From Ornithinibacillus massiliensis (lineage in GTDB: Bacteria; Bacillota; Bacilli; Bacillales; Amphibacillaceae): DNA of 64,000 nucleotides. The stretch lies in NCBI RefSeq assembly GCF_018310345.1, contig NZ_JAGXBY010000003.1, forward strand, positions 124,001 to 188,000. Direction: 5' to 3'. Below the pieces are notes generated by a model. It had not been told where the DNA came from, made no database searches, and was given only the letters and a program-made list of their open reading frames with translations. Positions 25,893-34,708 of this stretch are shown here, piece after piece. The position numbers and the translations under genes are program-made. How positions within the stretch are numbered: the first letter of the stretch is position 1; every line of letters starts with the position of its first letter.

Positions 25893-27053
25893 ATGTTTTG
25901 GAAGTTTACCCTCTTTGAAACAAAATTATTATTACAGAACCGAAAAAGTTGGTTTATAGCTGCATTCCTTCTTGCCTTTTTCGTTTTATTCTTTATGTAC
26001 TATAGTCAAGATCAGCCAGAAGCATTAGATGATCAGAAAAGAATAGAAACACAAACATCCTATGCAGTCTTCGAGCACCTTGATCTTTTGCGTCATGATC
26101 TGCCTGAGGTTGCAGAAGTGTACAATTATCACACGCAAATCCAATCACTATTAGGTATGCAAGTGTGGTTTATTGGGAGCGGTCATGATAGTGAACAATA
26201 TATAGAAAATGGATTAGAAATTAACCAGTTACGGCTTGCAGTACATGATCTAGGGAATGCTGGAATTCCTAATCATTTAATTGTACCTAAGGAAGATATT
26301 TTAAAAGAGGATGCATTATTACATTATATTAAAGACAATGATCTACCTATTGAGCCTGACTCTTATTCAACGAATCATTATATTACAAATGTCCTTTCTA
26401 TGTTCTCGGGATTATTATTTCTTGTAATTGTTCTAATCAGCGGAAGTGAAATGCTCCTATATGAAAGAAATCATCAATCCGTGATGAAAGGTTTTCCTTT
26501 ATCGTTTATAGGTAAAGTTACAAGTAAAATCGTAATCCATTTCGTTCATATTTATACGTTTTTACTAGTAGGATTTTCTTTCGGAGCAATCTATGTGTTT
26601 AGAAAATTTGAAGCAGGAGATTTTTCTTTTCCGATATTAGTTTATAAGAATGGGAATTATATCGCTTTATCTACTGGTCAATATCTCCTGTATATGTTTT
26701 TAGGCCTTGCTCTAATTACATTGTTACTATTATCACTATCCATTTTACTAAATATGCTATTTAAGAATGCATTCGCTAATATACTCATTGGTTTAGGGAT
26801 ATTTATCCTCCCTGATATTGCAATGGCGGCGGGATTGAAAGCAAGCTTTTTACATCCGATAAAATTCATCGATATGTACAAGGTTCTCTCCGGTGACCTT
26901 GCCACGGAATTAGGTAATAGTTTCATTGATTACTGGAATGCAATGGCCATCTTAGGAATCATAACAATCGTAATCATTAGCATTATTTATGCTATTAATA
27001 AGTTTGCCTATCATCGCGTGCCAAAAAACATGCCTTTAGAAAAAGCATTCTAA
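25893..27053 (+). CDS. ABC-2 type transporter permease (second of pair)
   Basis: 386 aa with the same build as the preceding gene: N-terminal helix, extracytoplasmic domain to ~residue 165, then about five helices (HYITNVLSMFSGLLFLVIVLISG onwards). The two probably form the heterodimeric membrane part of one transporter with the ATPase that follows. RBS AGAAAGGA before ATG. Confidence 0.8.
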   Translation: MFWKFTLFETKLLLQNRKSWFIAAFLLAFFVLFFMYYSQDQPEALDDQKRIETQTSYAVFEHLDLLRHDLPEVAEVYNYHTQIQSLLGMQVWFIGSGHDSEQYIENGLEINQLRLAVHDLGNAGIPNHLIVPKEDILKEDALLHYIKDNDLPIEPDSYSTNHYITNVLSMFSGLLFLVIVLISGSEMLLYERNHQSVMKGFPLSFIGKVTSKIVIHFVHIYTFLLVGFSFGAIYVFRKFEAGDFSFPILVYKNGNYIALSTGQYLLYMFLGLALITLLLLSLSILLNMLFKNAFANILIGLGIFILPDIAMAAGLKASFLHPIKFIDMYKVLSGDLATELGNSFIDYWNAMAILGIITIVIISIIYAINKFAYHRVPKNMPLEKAF

Positions 27054-27105
27054 TCATTTATTTAAAAAGATCGCCTTAAAAATGGCAATAGAAAAGAGGA
27101 TTGAC

Positions 27106-27996
27106 ATGTTAAAACTGGAAAATATCACAGTTAAATATAAAGACAAAGTAGTATTAGAGAACCTTTCACTAGAAGCCAAGAGTGGAGAAATTATTGGACT
27201 TGTTGCTCCAAACGGTACGGGTAAAACAACCCTATTTAACGTCATATCAAACTTCTTAAAACCAAATAAAGGGAATGTTACGTTTAACGGAGATCTCCAA
27301 TACAAGACGGAAGGAAAAGAAATAGCTATTCATAAACAATTGGCTACATTTCCGGACCAGGGAGATTTATTTGAAGAATTATCTGGTGTTGATCACATGA
27401 AGCTGTATGCCAATATGTGGAAAGGTACAACGAAGCATGTCAAAGAGATTTATGAACAACTACAAATGGAGAGGTATGTTAAAAAGAAAGTAAAAACCTA
27501 TTCTTTAGGAATGAGACAACGATTATGCTTTGCCATGATTGCTGCAGCGGATACCCCAGTTATGCTTATGGATGAGGTGATGAACGGGCTGGACGTGGCG
27601 AATGTATCACTCATATCCAAAAAATTAATGCATATGAAGCAAGAAGGTAAGCTGATTTTTGTTGCCTCCCATTTACTTTCGAATCTCGATTTATATGCGG
27701 ACCGTGTCCTATATTTAAAGGGTGGCGATATCATTCATCAACAAGTCTTAACTGATACTACAGATGAGTACTTGAAGGTTGACTTAACACCTGATCAATA
27801 TGAAAATTTAGCTTATACATTACCCGAGGATCATCTTTTTATCGCGAATCATCTATGTTGTATTCCGATTAAAAATATGACGGAAGAAGAACAGAAGGAA
27901 TGGGTTATAAAACTGTCTGCCTATAAAGGAAAAGAACTTACAATAGGACCACTTGGAACCGCTGAATACTATGAAAAATACTATCATGAATTTTAG
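27106..27996 (+). CDS. ABC transporter ATP-binding protein
   Basis: 296 aa. Walker A GLVAPNGTGKTTLF near residue 33, signature SLGMRQRLCF (LSGGQ equivalent), Walker B VMLMDEVMNGLD, and the H-loop VASHLLSN. A C-terminal ~80-residue extension is present. Energises the two ABC-2 permeases. The ATG follows GAGGATTGAC; an ATG 24 bp upstream has no site. Similar gene sets export peptides or give antimicrobial resistance, but the cargo is not known here. Confidence 0.9.
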   Translation: MLKLENITVKYKDKVVLENLSLEAKSGEIIGLVAPNGTGKTTLFNVISNFLKPNKGNVTFNGDLQYKTEGKEIAIHKQLATFPDQGDLFEELSGVDHMKLYANMWKGTTKHVKEIYEQLQMERYVKKKVKTYSLGMRQRLCFAMIAAADTPVMLMDEVMNGLDVANVSLISKKLMHMKQEGKLIFVASHLLSNLDLYADRVLYLKGGDIIHQQVLTDTTDEYLKVDLTPDQYENLAYTLPEDHLFIANHLCCIPIKNMTEEEQKEWVIKLSAYKGKELTIGPLGTAEYYEKYYHEF

Positions 27997-28018
27997 ATTT
28001 TTAGGAGGGAAATAAATA

Positions 28019-28708
28019 ATGAAACGAATGCTTTTCCTCTGTTTTATAACTTGTTTATTCGTTTTAATAGGGTGTAGTGAACAACCCTCGGAGAAGGTAT
28101 TACGATATCAAGAAAATAATGAAATCATCGACAAAGAAAAAGATGAAATTATTGGAGAAGTTAGTGATACTATCTACGATACAATTGACCGTAGTAATGC
28201 TGAAGCAGAAGAAATTATCATTAGCCCGGTCCTAAAAGATATGCCAGACATTATTCCTAAGGAAGGAAGATATTCGATTGCTCCATTATGGTCGGAAGTG
28301 ATGGCTCCTCAATCTGGAAGGGTACTGGTTTATGATCAAGACAATGTACTTTTGGTTAGTGAAGTTTTTGATTCCTGGTATGGGGTTGAGAGTGTTACGG
28401 TAGACTTAAATGGCTCGCATTCGGTTCATCTAGATGGCATAAATGAGGCAATAATCACCCCTGTCGATACACAATTTTCGAATCAGCTTTCCGCAGGTAT
28501 TTGGGAAGTTGGAAAAGATATTGAAGCAGGAGAATATTCCGTTTATGCCCCCGAGTATGGGTTTGGAGATTTACATGTTTATGAGGAAGGAAAGTCACCA
28601 AGAGTTTTTGAGTTTCTAGACGCTTCTTCTAAGGTTGACATTCAATTAATAGAGGGACAAAAGCTACGCGTAAGCGGCTTATCCCTACTGCAATTTGAAG
28701 CAAAATAA
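28019..28708 (+). CDS. Lipoprotein of the ABC-2 operon
   Basis: 229 aa. Signal peptide with lipobox VLIGC (Cys19), a Glu/Ile-rich helical stretch, then a beta-rich domain with the repeated pattern WEVGKDIEAGEYSVYAP, a 'vGkDI.aGeY' module found in surface lipoproteins. It follows the ATPase by 22 bp with a GGAGGG site, so acts with the transporter at the outer face of the membrane, perhaps capturing the substrate. Function inferred only from context. Confidence 0.75.
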   Translation: MKRMLFLCFITCLFVLIGCSEQPSEKVLRYQENNEIIDKEKDEIIGEVSDTIYDTIDRSNAEAEEIIISPVLKDMPDIIPKEGRYSIAPLWSEVMAPQSGRVLVYDQDNVLLVSEVFDSWYGVESVTVDLNGSHSVHLDGINEAIITPVDTQFSNQLSAGIWEVGKDIEAGEYSVYAPEYGFGDLHVYEEGKSPRVFEFLDASSKVDIQLIEGQKLRVSGLSLLQFEAK

Positions 28709-28715
28709 GAAAGAG

Positions 28716-28756
28716 GAAAGGTGGGAACTACTGTGATAGTATTTCACCTTTTTTTG
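28716..28756 (+). terminator. Terminator of the ABC-2 operon
   Basis: AAAGGTG...CACCTTT stem with following T7. Confidence 0.7.
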
Positions 28757-28895
28757 TTTGATTTTTCTATTAATCTTCAACTTCAATCAATGACTTAACA
28801 TTCTATACTTAATGATTGAATCTACGTAGGAAGCATAGTCTGTGAACATGTTATGTCGAAACAATTTCCCTTCTAACTTGTTTTATCGAAAAAGA

Positions 28896-28948
28896 ACAAG
28901 GAACACCCTATACAGGTACTCTAATCCTGTTTAGGGTGTTCTTTACTA
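28896..28948. terminator. Terminator of the CuA lipoprotein gene
   Basis: GGAACACCCTA pairs with TAGGGTGTTC, and inner ACAGG/CCTGT also pair. T-rich on the minus strand side. Confidence 0.75.
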
Positions 28949-28964
28949 AAACTACAATACGATA

Positions 28965-29366
28965 TTATTGCACGATTAATGTTGCTACCATCTCATCATG
29001 GCCGGTTCCACACATAATATTACAATATATTTTATATTCTCCTGGTTCAGTTGGTGTAAATGTTGCTTCCCCATCACCTTGGATTTCAACGTCAAATTCA
29101 TCAATAGAAATTCCGTGATGACCTTCTTCATTTGTAAGGGTAACCTTTACTTCTTCACCTGCTTTTACAGTGTATACATCTTGACCTAGGCTAAAATTGG
29201 TTGCTACTAGATTTACTTCATTATTTGCATCTGGAATATTTGCTTCCGTACTTTGGGATGAGTCTGTTGATGCATCATCTTCTTTAGAATCTGTATCCCC
29301 TCCTCCACATGCTGTTAAAACTAAGATCAAAGAAAATAGTAATGCCATTAATAATCTTTTATTCAT
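28965..29366 (-). CDS. Stand-alone CuA-domain (COX2-like) cupredoxin lipoprotein
   Basis: 133 aa. Signal peptide with lipobox LTAC (Cys20), an acidic/Ser linker (21-50), then a cupredoxin domain. The ligand set is that of the binuclear CuA centre: His83/84 (EEGHHG) and C115-x3-C119-x3-H123-x2-M126 (CNIMCGTGHDEM). Such sites take electrons from cytochrome c in oxidases and N2O reductase, yet no oxidase subunit is encoded nearby. It is a single gene with a perfect FNR site positioned for activation, so I infer a low-oxygen electron carrier or copper-delivery protein at the outer membrane face. Confidence 0.88.
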   Translation of the reverse strand: MNKRLLMALLFSLILVLTACGGGDTDSKEDDASTDSSQSTEANIPDANNEVNLVATNFSLGQDVYTVKAGEEVKVTLTNEEGHHGISIDEFDVEIQGDGEATFTPTEPGEYKIYCNIMCGTGHDEMVATLIVQ

Positions 29367-29404
29367 TTTTAATTCCTCCTAAGCGCAATTCTTCTTACAC
29401 CCTT

Positions 29405-29452
29405 ATCATAACTAATCAATCTATTATTAGCTGTGACATATGTCACAGCTAA
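29405..29452 (-). promoter_or_regulatory. FNR/CRP-family box and -10 of the CuA lipoprotein gene
   Basis: TGTGACATATGTCACA, a perfect TGTGA-N6-TCACA, lies at the core of a 26-bp perfect palindrome (29427-29452). A -10 TATGAT lies at 29410-29405. If transcription starts at 29398, the palindrome centre (29439.5) is at exactly -41.5, the class II activator position. Confidence 0.85.
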
Positions 29453-29829
29453 ACACCAATTCACGAACTTGTCACAAAATAGAAACCGTTACTTCTTTCA
29501 CTTAGGAAATTGGTAATCAATTTTACGATTATAGTCGAAAAATACCTTTCTACCAGTTAAAATAGAAGGTGATTTCTTTTTAAGTTCTATCCAACATTAT
29601 TATAAGAAAGCGTTTCTATAGATGGTGCACGATTTCTTTTTGGGGCGCTCGCATTAGTTCTGCTCGGGCGACTATTACTCTGGTTCACGCTTGTTTTACG
29701 TATTTTCGAGCGACTTCTAGTATGTATCGCGCGTATTTTTATGTTTATCGAGCATCTTTTATTATTTCGCCCAACGTTTGAATCTCATGTACTCTATCCA
29801 TTAATAGATAAGATTGGAGAATTTTTGTA
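29453..29829. other. Intergenic region holding a phased repeat array
   Basis: No gene in about 380 bp between the divergent CuA and multicopper oxidase genes. Holds the short-core array described separately and a cre-like AGAAAGCGTTTCT at 29605-29617. Confidence 0.5.
29625..29774. repeat. Phased 8-bp core array (divergent copy)
   Basis: Eight GC-rich cores of the form TCGnGCGA start at 29625, 29644, 29664, 29684, 29706, 29727, 29748 and 29767 (steps 19-22 bp) in otherwise AT-rich DNA. Best units: TCGGGCGA, TCGAGCGA, TCGCGCGT. Same design as the array at 38621. Confidence 0.6.
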
Positions 29830-31299
29830 ATGAAAAAAGCTTATGTTTACATAGCAGCAATCGTGATAGTAGTGATTGGTGTTACCTTACTTCTTCTGTA
29901 CCTATCGAAAGATGATACATCTTCATCTAATCCAAATGATTTATCTAATTTAGTAGAATCGAAGCCTTTACCTATCCCCCCATTATTGGAGGATGTCAAT
30001 CCAGATCCGAACTTAGCGGAATTCCATCTAACCGCACAGCACGGTGTGACGGAAATCCTTGATGGGATTGAGTCTGAAACCTTAGGATACAATGGAAACA
30101 TTCTTGGACCTGTTATTAAAGTTCATGAAGGAGATCGTGTTAAAGTAGTCATGAAGAATGACTTACGAGAAGCAACTACGCTTCACTGGCACGGGCTCCG
30201 TGTGGATGGGGAAAATGACGGTGGTCCACATTCAGGGATTAACCCTGGGGAGACATGGGAACCGGAATTCACGATTGAACAACCAGCAGCAACACTCTGG
30301 TATCATCCGCATATGATGCATGCAACAGCAAAACAAGTTTATGAAGGACTAGCAGGGTTATTTATCATTGAAGATGCCGTATCGGACAGTCTTCCAATCC
30401 CTAAAGATTATGGGGTAAATGATTTTCCAATAATTATTCAAGATAAGCAATTAGATGCTAGTGGCAATATGCAGTATGACCCTGGAATGAATGACATGAT
30501 GATGGGGCTATATGGAAATGTTTACCTTGTCAATGGCACAATATCTCCTTACTTAGAGGTTCCAAAAGGAATGGTTCGTTTACGCCTTCTCAATGGTTCC
30601 AATGGTCGAACCTATCATTTTGAGTTTCATAATGGGCAAGAATTTTACCAAATTGCTAGTGATGGTGGTTTCTTAGAAAAGCCAGTAGAAATGACTTCCT
30701 TAACCTTGAGTCCTGCTGAGCGTGCTGAAATATTAGTAGATTTTTCTGCATTTGAGACTGGTGATGAAATTACGTTAATGGATACGGTCTCTGAACTAGG
30801 AAAAACGATTTCAGCAGATGAAGTAGAAGTTATGAAGTTCCACGTAACGAATACAGAATCAGAAGCGTATCCAATCCCAGAACAATTAACTGAGATTGAT
30901 ACTATTGATCCTGCTGATGCAGTAGTGACCAGGGAAATGGTTATGGCTGGTGTAGGATCGACCCTAACCATTAATGATAAATCAATGGATATGGGCGTCA
31001 TTGATGAAGTTGTAAATTTAAACGATACGGAAATTTGGAAAGTAAGTAATAAACGTACCGGAGTACAGGGTGGAATGGCACATCCATTCCATTTACATGG
31101 TGTCCAATTCCAGGTCATCGACCGTGATGGGAACCCACCTCCAGCAAATGAAACCGGCTGGAAAGACACGATTTTGGTAGAACCAGGTGAAACGGTGCGA
31201 ATTATTACAACCTTCAACCACAAAGGGATATTTATGTACCATTGCCACATTCTGGAACATGAAGATGCTGGGATGATGGGACAGTATGAGGTGAAATAG
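29830..31299 (+). CDS. Multicopper oxidase, membrane-anchored
   Basis: 489 aa. One N-terminal membrane anchor (residues 5-27) and a three-cupredoxin multicopper oxidase. All four copper motifs are intact: HWHG, HPHMMH, HPFHLHG and HCHILEHEDAGMM, giving the type 1 site and the trinuclear cluster. It oxidises a phenol, metal ion or Cu(I) with O2 reduced to water, on the outer face of the membrane. The Met-containing MMHA/MNDMMMG stretch hints at copper handling. Its neighbour across the promoter is the CuA lipoprotein. No strong ribosome site apart from GGAG 10 nt upstream. Confidence 0.92.
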   Translation: MKKAYVYIAAIVIVVIGVTLLLLYLSKDDTSSSNPNDLSNLVESKPLPIPPLLEDVNPDPNLAEFHLTAQHGVTEILDGIESETLGYNGNILGPVIKVHEGDRVKVVMKNDLREATTLHWHGLRVDGENDGGPHSGINPGETWEPEFTIEQPAATLWYHPHMMHATAKQVYEGLAGLFIIEDAVSDSLPIPKDYGVNDFPIIIQDKQLDASGNMQYDPGMNDMMMGLYGNVYLVNGTISPYLEVPKGMVRLRLLNGSNGRTYHFEFHNGQEFYQIASDGGFLEKPVEMTSLTLSPAERAEILVDFSAFETGDEITLMDTVSELGKTISADEVEVMKFHVTNTESEAYPIPEQLTEIDTIDPADAVVTREMVMAGVGSTLTINDKSMDMGVIDEVVNLNDTEIWKVSNKRTGVQGGMAHPFHLHGVQFQVIDRDGNPPPANETGWKDTILVEPGETVRIITTFNHKGIFMYHCHILEHEDAGMMGQYEVK

Positions 31300-31323
31300 A
31301 TCCCTTTGCAATTTTTCGTATTC

Positions 31324-31360
31324 AAAAGTCGCAGGATATCATCATCACTGCGACTTTTTA
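31324..31360. terminator. Bidirectional terminator between multicopper oxidase and SDR
   Basis: AAAAGTCGCAG pairs with CTGCGACTTTT, T-runs both ways. Confidence 0.9.
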
Positions 31361-32182
31361 TCTATTAAGCTTTCTCATTACCGTCTTCTCAATCCATGTC
31401 CATGGAATAAACTTCTTCATCAACCATAGCGATTTTGCACCTTTTCCAACCTGGTAGCGAAATTTTGGACGATTTGCTTCACAAATTCTCCGTACTAGCT
31501 TGGCTACTTCTATTGGATCCCCTGCATTTTGATAGGATTGTTTGGCAAATGCATAAGCATTTTTCTTTATCGTATCATTACCAATTCTCTCCCCTACTTC
31601 TAATCCCTTCTCCCAAATACCCGTTTTAAATGAAGCAGGCTCTACTAGAGATACATAGATACGCATTGGAAGAAGTTCCATACGCAAGCTTTCACTATAA
31701 CCTTCTAAAGCGAATTTTGAAGAGCAATAAGGACCCATTCCAGGAAATCCAAAATATCCACTAACACTACTCATATTAATTATTTTTCCTTGTGTTGACT
31801 TTCTCAATAAGGGCAATAAGTGGAATGTCGTTCGAATAACACCCATTACATTCGTATCATATTGATTTTCCCATTCCTCCATCGTTAAATCAGAAGTAAA
31901 TCCGCCCTGTGAGTATCCTGCATTATTAATAAGAACATCGAGCTGACCGAAGTGATCCGATATCCATTTGCTTACTTCTTTAATTCTTTCCTCATCTGTC
32001 ACGTCCATCTCGACTATTTCTAACTGTTGGTTTAAATTAATTTCTCTAGCCATATCCATTATTTCTTTTTGATTAGCTTGATTTCTCATTGCTCCAATTA
32101 CACGATACCCTGCCTTTAATAGCTCTATAATGATAAGCTTTCCAAAGCCACCATTGGCTCCTGTTACAAATGCTACCTTCAT
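31358..32182 (-). CDS. Short-chain dehydrogenase/reductase
   Basis: 274 aa SDR: TGANGGFG (nucleotide binding), NNAG, SSVSG and YCSSK (catalytic Ser, Tyr, Lys). The C-terminus is basic and aromatic (SLWLMKKFIPWTWIEKTVMRKL), suggesting membrane association. A basic residue after strand 2 (MRNQ) suits NADP(H). Substrate unknown. GGAG 8 nt before ATG. Confidence 0.9.
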   Translation of the reverse strand: MKVAFVTGANGGFGKLIIIELLKAGYRVIGAMRNQANQKEIMDMAREINLNQQLEIVEMDVTDEERIKEVSKWISDHFGQLDVLINNAGYSQGGFTSDLTMEEWENQYDTNVMGVIRTTFHLLPLLRKSTQGKIINMSSVSGYFGFPGMGPYCSSKFALEGYSESLRMELLPMRIYVSLVEPASFKTGIWEKGLEVGERIGNDTIKKNAYAFAKQSYQNAGDPIEVAKLVRRICEANRPKFRYQVGKGAKSLWLMKKFIPWTWIEKTVMRKLNR

Positions 32183-32216
32183 GACATTTCTCCATTTCTA
32201 GCATGAACTTGACAAC

Positions 32217-32954
32217 CTATTGTTCCTGTATTAGTTTTTCATAAATATCTACTGTTTCTTGCTTACTCTCCCGATTCAAAATAACATAACTATCATCAAA
32301 GGCAATATATAGGAAAGGACCTTCCTTGCCGGCTACGAATAACTTCCCTTGTCCATATGGATCCTCCAGCTTAAACTGTCCTTTCCGAACATTTTCAGAA
32401 GAATAACCGTTTGTCCGCTTCAAAACCGCGGGAAGCTCATCTAGTAATTCCACCTTAGCAATGTCATCAATAGCCCATTCATCTCCGTACATACCGGAAA
32501 TAATGAATTTTTCGTTTTCTATGATGATATCGTTATTTGTACTTCCGATAAATACTCCTACAGCGATAATTCCTACCGTTATAGTTGATATAACGACAAT
32601 AATCCAAAGCGATTTTTTCCTTTTATGGGGGAGCTCATACTTTTGAAGATATATTAACCCACCTAGTAAGAAAACGGTAAATAAACTAAATCCAATTAAT
32701 GGACCATATGGAACACGAAAAACCGTTAGCAATATAGCTAATAGGAGTATATAAAACGAGTACACGAATATCTTCCCAAGTTTTTCTATATAACCATTTT
32801 CTATTAAATACTCCTGTTCTTCCTTTGGACGATTATAAAAACCTGATATTAAACTATATTCCTTCTTCTTAACAATTAAATAGGTCATTCCACCATGTAT
32901 AATTAGTATCCAACCCATCACCACGATAAAGATTAACATACTAGTAGTCATCAT
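32217..32954 (-). CDS. DUF3784-like membrane protein with PH-like domain
   Basis: About 245 aa. The first ~85 residues form a DUF3784-type membrane segment (MTYLIVKKKEYSLISGFYNRPKEEQ), followed by two more helices, then a C-terminal PH-like beta domain (IIIENEKFIISGMYGDEWAIDDIAKVELLD...). Unknown role; such proteins are often immunity- or envelope-related. Two adjacent ATGs (32954, 32951) follow GAGG; either may be used. The next gene upstream is 57 bp away on the same strand. Confidence 0.65.
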   Translation of the reverse strand: MMTTSMLIFIVVMGWILIIHGGMTYLIVKKKEYSLISGFYNRPKEEQEYLIENGYIEKLGKIFVYSFYILLLAILLTVFRVPYGPLIGFSLFTVFLLGGLIYLQKYELPHKRKKSLWIIVVISTITVGIIAVGVFIGSTNNDIIIENEKFIISGMYGDEWAIDDIAKVELLDELPAVLKRTNGYSSENVRKGQFKLEDPYGQGKLFVAGKEGPFLYIAFDDSYVILNRESKQETVDIYEKLIQEQ

Positions 32955-33011
32955 TACCACCTCAATAAGCTATGTTTACACCGTTAAACAATTATATAAT
33001 ACCTTTTCCAT

Positions 33012-34175
33012 CTACTTTTTTAGTAATTCTTTAAATCTTTCCATCTCACGTCGTAATACCTCCACCTCTTGTTTCGATACTTCCATTTCTCCATAACGTA
33101 CTTTTTGATACACGTGCACATCAACGTTCAAACCAATCCGTTTCAACCATTCATCAATTGTTTCCGTGGTCTTTCTTCCCAGCTGATGCTTAATTGCTTT
33201 TCGTTCAAACTTATGAACCAAGATTCGGACTGGGTGTTTTTTACTGATTTTCCACCAAGTTAGTAAACCTTTTTGTTCTTCAGGAAAATGTACATCACCA
33301 CGATGTTTACCTGAAGCAATGGTAATTCCTTTTATACCAGCTTTTGATGATTTATCTCCTTTAAATATTAGAATGATCATGATAAGCCCAAAAATCGCAA
33401 GAATGACACCAATACCCATATATCCACCTAAGATGAATGAAACTATAGGTAACTCCGTTGACACGTTTTCTAATGACTCTATACCTGTTCCTATGTCGAT
33501 TTCATCTTCATTATTATTGTTTTCCATAAATGGTACAAGGAATAGAACTCTGCCAATTAGGGAAAATAAGAAGTATATAGTAGAGTCCCAAATTTTCACT
33601 AGATACGTTTGCGAACTAATCCAATATGCAATCATACCTCCACAACTCATCAATAGTAATAAATATATAACCCCTTTATAATAAAGCAAAGTCCTCTCGC
33701 TTCTCTCCAATACCGATATGTTACTGCACATAAAACCAATGATTATTACAAGTAACTGGAGAAACAATCCCATAATGGAATAAAGGTTATTCGTAATTAG
33801 AAATACTACAATTGAAAGTGTAGGCGTTAATAATAGATAAGCCGCTTCCCTCCCTATTACTAAAACGTGACGTATACGAAAGTATCTCCATAAAACGATA
33901 CAAGAAATGAACACGCTAAGTAAAAGAGGATATCGAAAATATAGAAAAGTTGGAATTAATAGAAGTAAGGTGAAATAATAATAGCTATGGTTTAAATCTT
34001 GCTTTTCTAAAACCACGAAAAGTATACAAAGGAGGGCAATGACTACCAACATACTCCAAGCTGGAACCCAATGGTAATAATAATGTATTGGTAAGAGAAG
34101 TAAGATACTTACTATAATCATTTCACACATAAAGTGATAAACATCGGTGATAAATTGTTGTTGATCTTGCTTCAT
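33012..34175 (-). CDS. Multi-pass membrane protein with C-terminal DUF4129-like domain
   Basis: 387 aa. About seven N-terminal helices, an acidic loop (NNNNEDEID), another helix, and a soluble C-terminal region ending VHVYQKVRYGEMEVSKQEVEVLRREMERF, similar to the DUF4129 pattern 'YekvRYg'. DUF4129 proteins normally sit in MoxR-DUF58-transglutaminase operons, but none is here. Function unknown. Followed by the PH-like membrane protein, so possibly co-transcribed. Confidence 0.6.
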   Translation of the reverse strand: MKQDQQQFITDVYHFMCEMIIVSILLLLPIHYYYHWVPAWSMLVVIALLCILFVVLEKQDLNHSYYYFTLLLLIPTFLYFRYPLLLSVFISCIVLWRYFRIRHVLVIGREAAYLLLTPTLSIVVFLITNNLYSIMGLFLQLLVIIIGFMCSNISVLERSERTLLYYKGVIYLLLLMSCGGMIAYWISSQTYLVKIWDSTIYFLFSLIGRVLFLVPFMENNNNEDEIDIGTGIESLENVSTELPIVSFILGGYMGIGVILAIFGLIMIILIFKGDKSSKAGIKGITIASGKHRGDVHFPEEQKGLLTWWKISKKHPVRILVHKFERKAIKHQLGRKTTETIDEWLKRIGLNVDVHVYQKVRYGEMEVSKQEVEVLRREMERFKELLKK

Positions 34176-34222
34176 AAGCCACCCCTCCGTTATAACATAT
34201 CAATCCTCCTCTTTCCTAAACC

Positions 34223-34690
34223 TTAATTCCTATTAAGTGAGTCAATTTCATTATTTAAAGAACTTGCCCACCTAATTACTTTATTTCCTTCAACATACCC
34301 TTTAATCATGGTACGTAAGAGAAACGGCTGTAAATGATAGCGTTCTAGCTCATATACCGATACCCAAAAGAATTCAATATGTTCTTCTATCGATTGAGGA
34401 TTTTCCATTGCTAAGTCCTCCATCTCAATGTTAAACAGCTGGTTTATTTCACAATTCAATATACCTTGATTCATCCACTTATGCTCTACTAAACCAAGGA
34501 ATTCTCCCACTGTACATCGCATCCCCAGTTCTTCCCTTATCTCCCTTACTAATGCATCCTTTGCACTTTCTCCGAATTCAATATGTCCTCCTGGTAAAAA
34601 AGTATTCTGATATCCTTTCGCTTTTCCAACTAATAATTTATTATCTTTTATTAAGATACCTCTAGCTAAATGATGAAAAGGCTTTTCCAT
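34223..34690 (-). CDS. Nudix hydrolase
   Basis: 155 aa. A complete Nudix box, GGHIEFGESAKDALVREIREELG (residues ~34-56), with the metal-binding REIREE. Cleaves a nucleoside diphosphate linked to another moiety; substrate unknown. AGGGGGGAGAAG before the ATG. Lies 18 bp after the broken methyltransferase on the same strand. Confidence 0.9.
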   Translation of the reverse strand: MEKPFHHLARGILIKDNKLLVGKAKGYQNTFLPGGHIEFGESAKDALVREIREELGMRCTVGEFLGLVEHKWMNQGILNCEINQLFNIEMEDLAMENPQSIEEHIEFFWVSVYELERYHLQPFLLRTMIKGYVEGNKVIRWASSLNNEIDSLNRN

Positions 34691-34708
34691 CTTCTCCCCC
34701 CTTATCTA

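Noticed and set aside
28747..28763. FNR-like site TGTGA...TTCACC
   Set aside because: Spacing is seven instead of six and it is part of a terminator stem.
30645..31325. Long minus-strand frame of 226 codons
   Set aside because: Antisense shadow of the multicopper oxidase.
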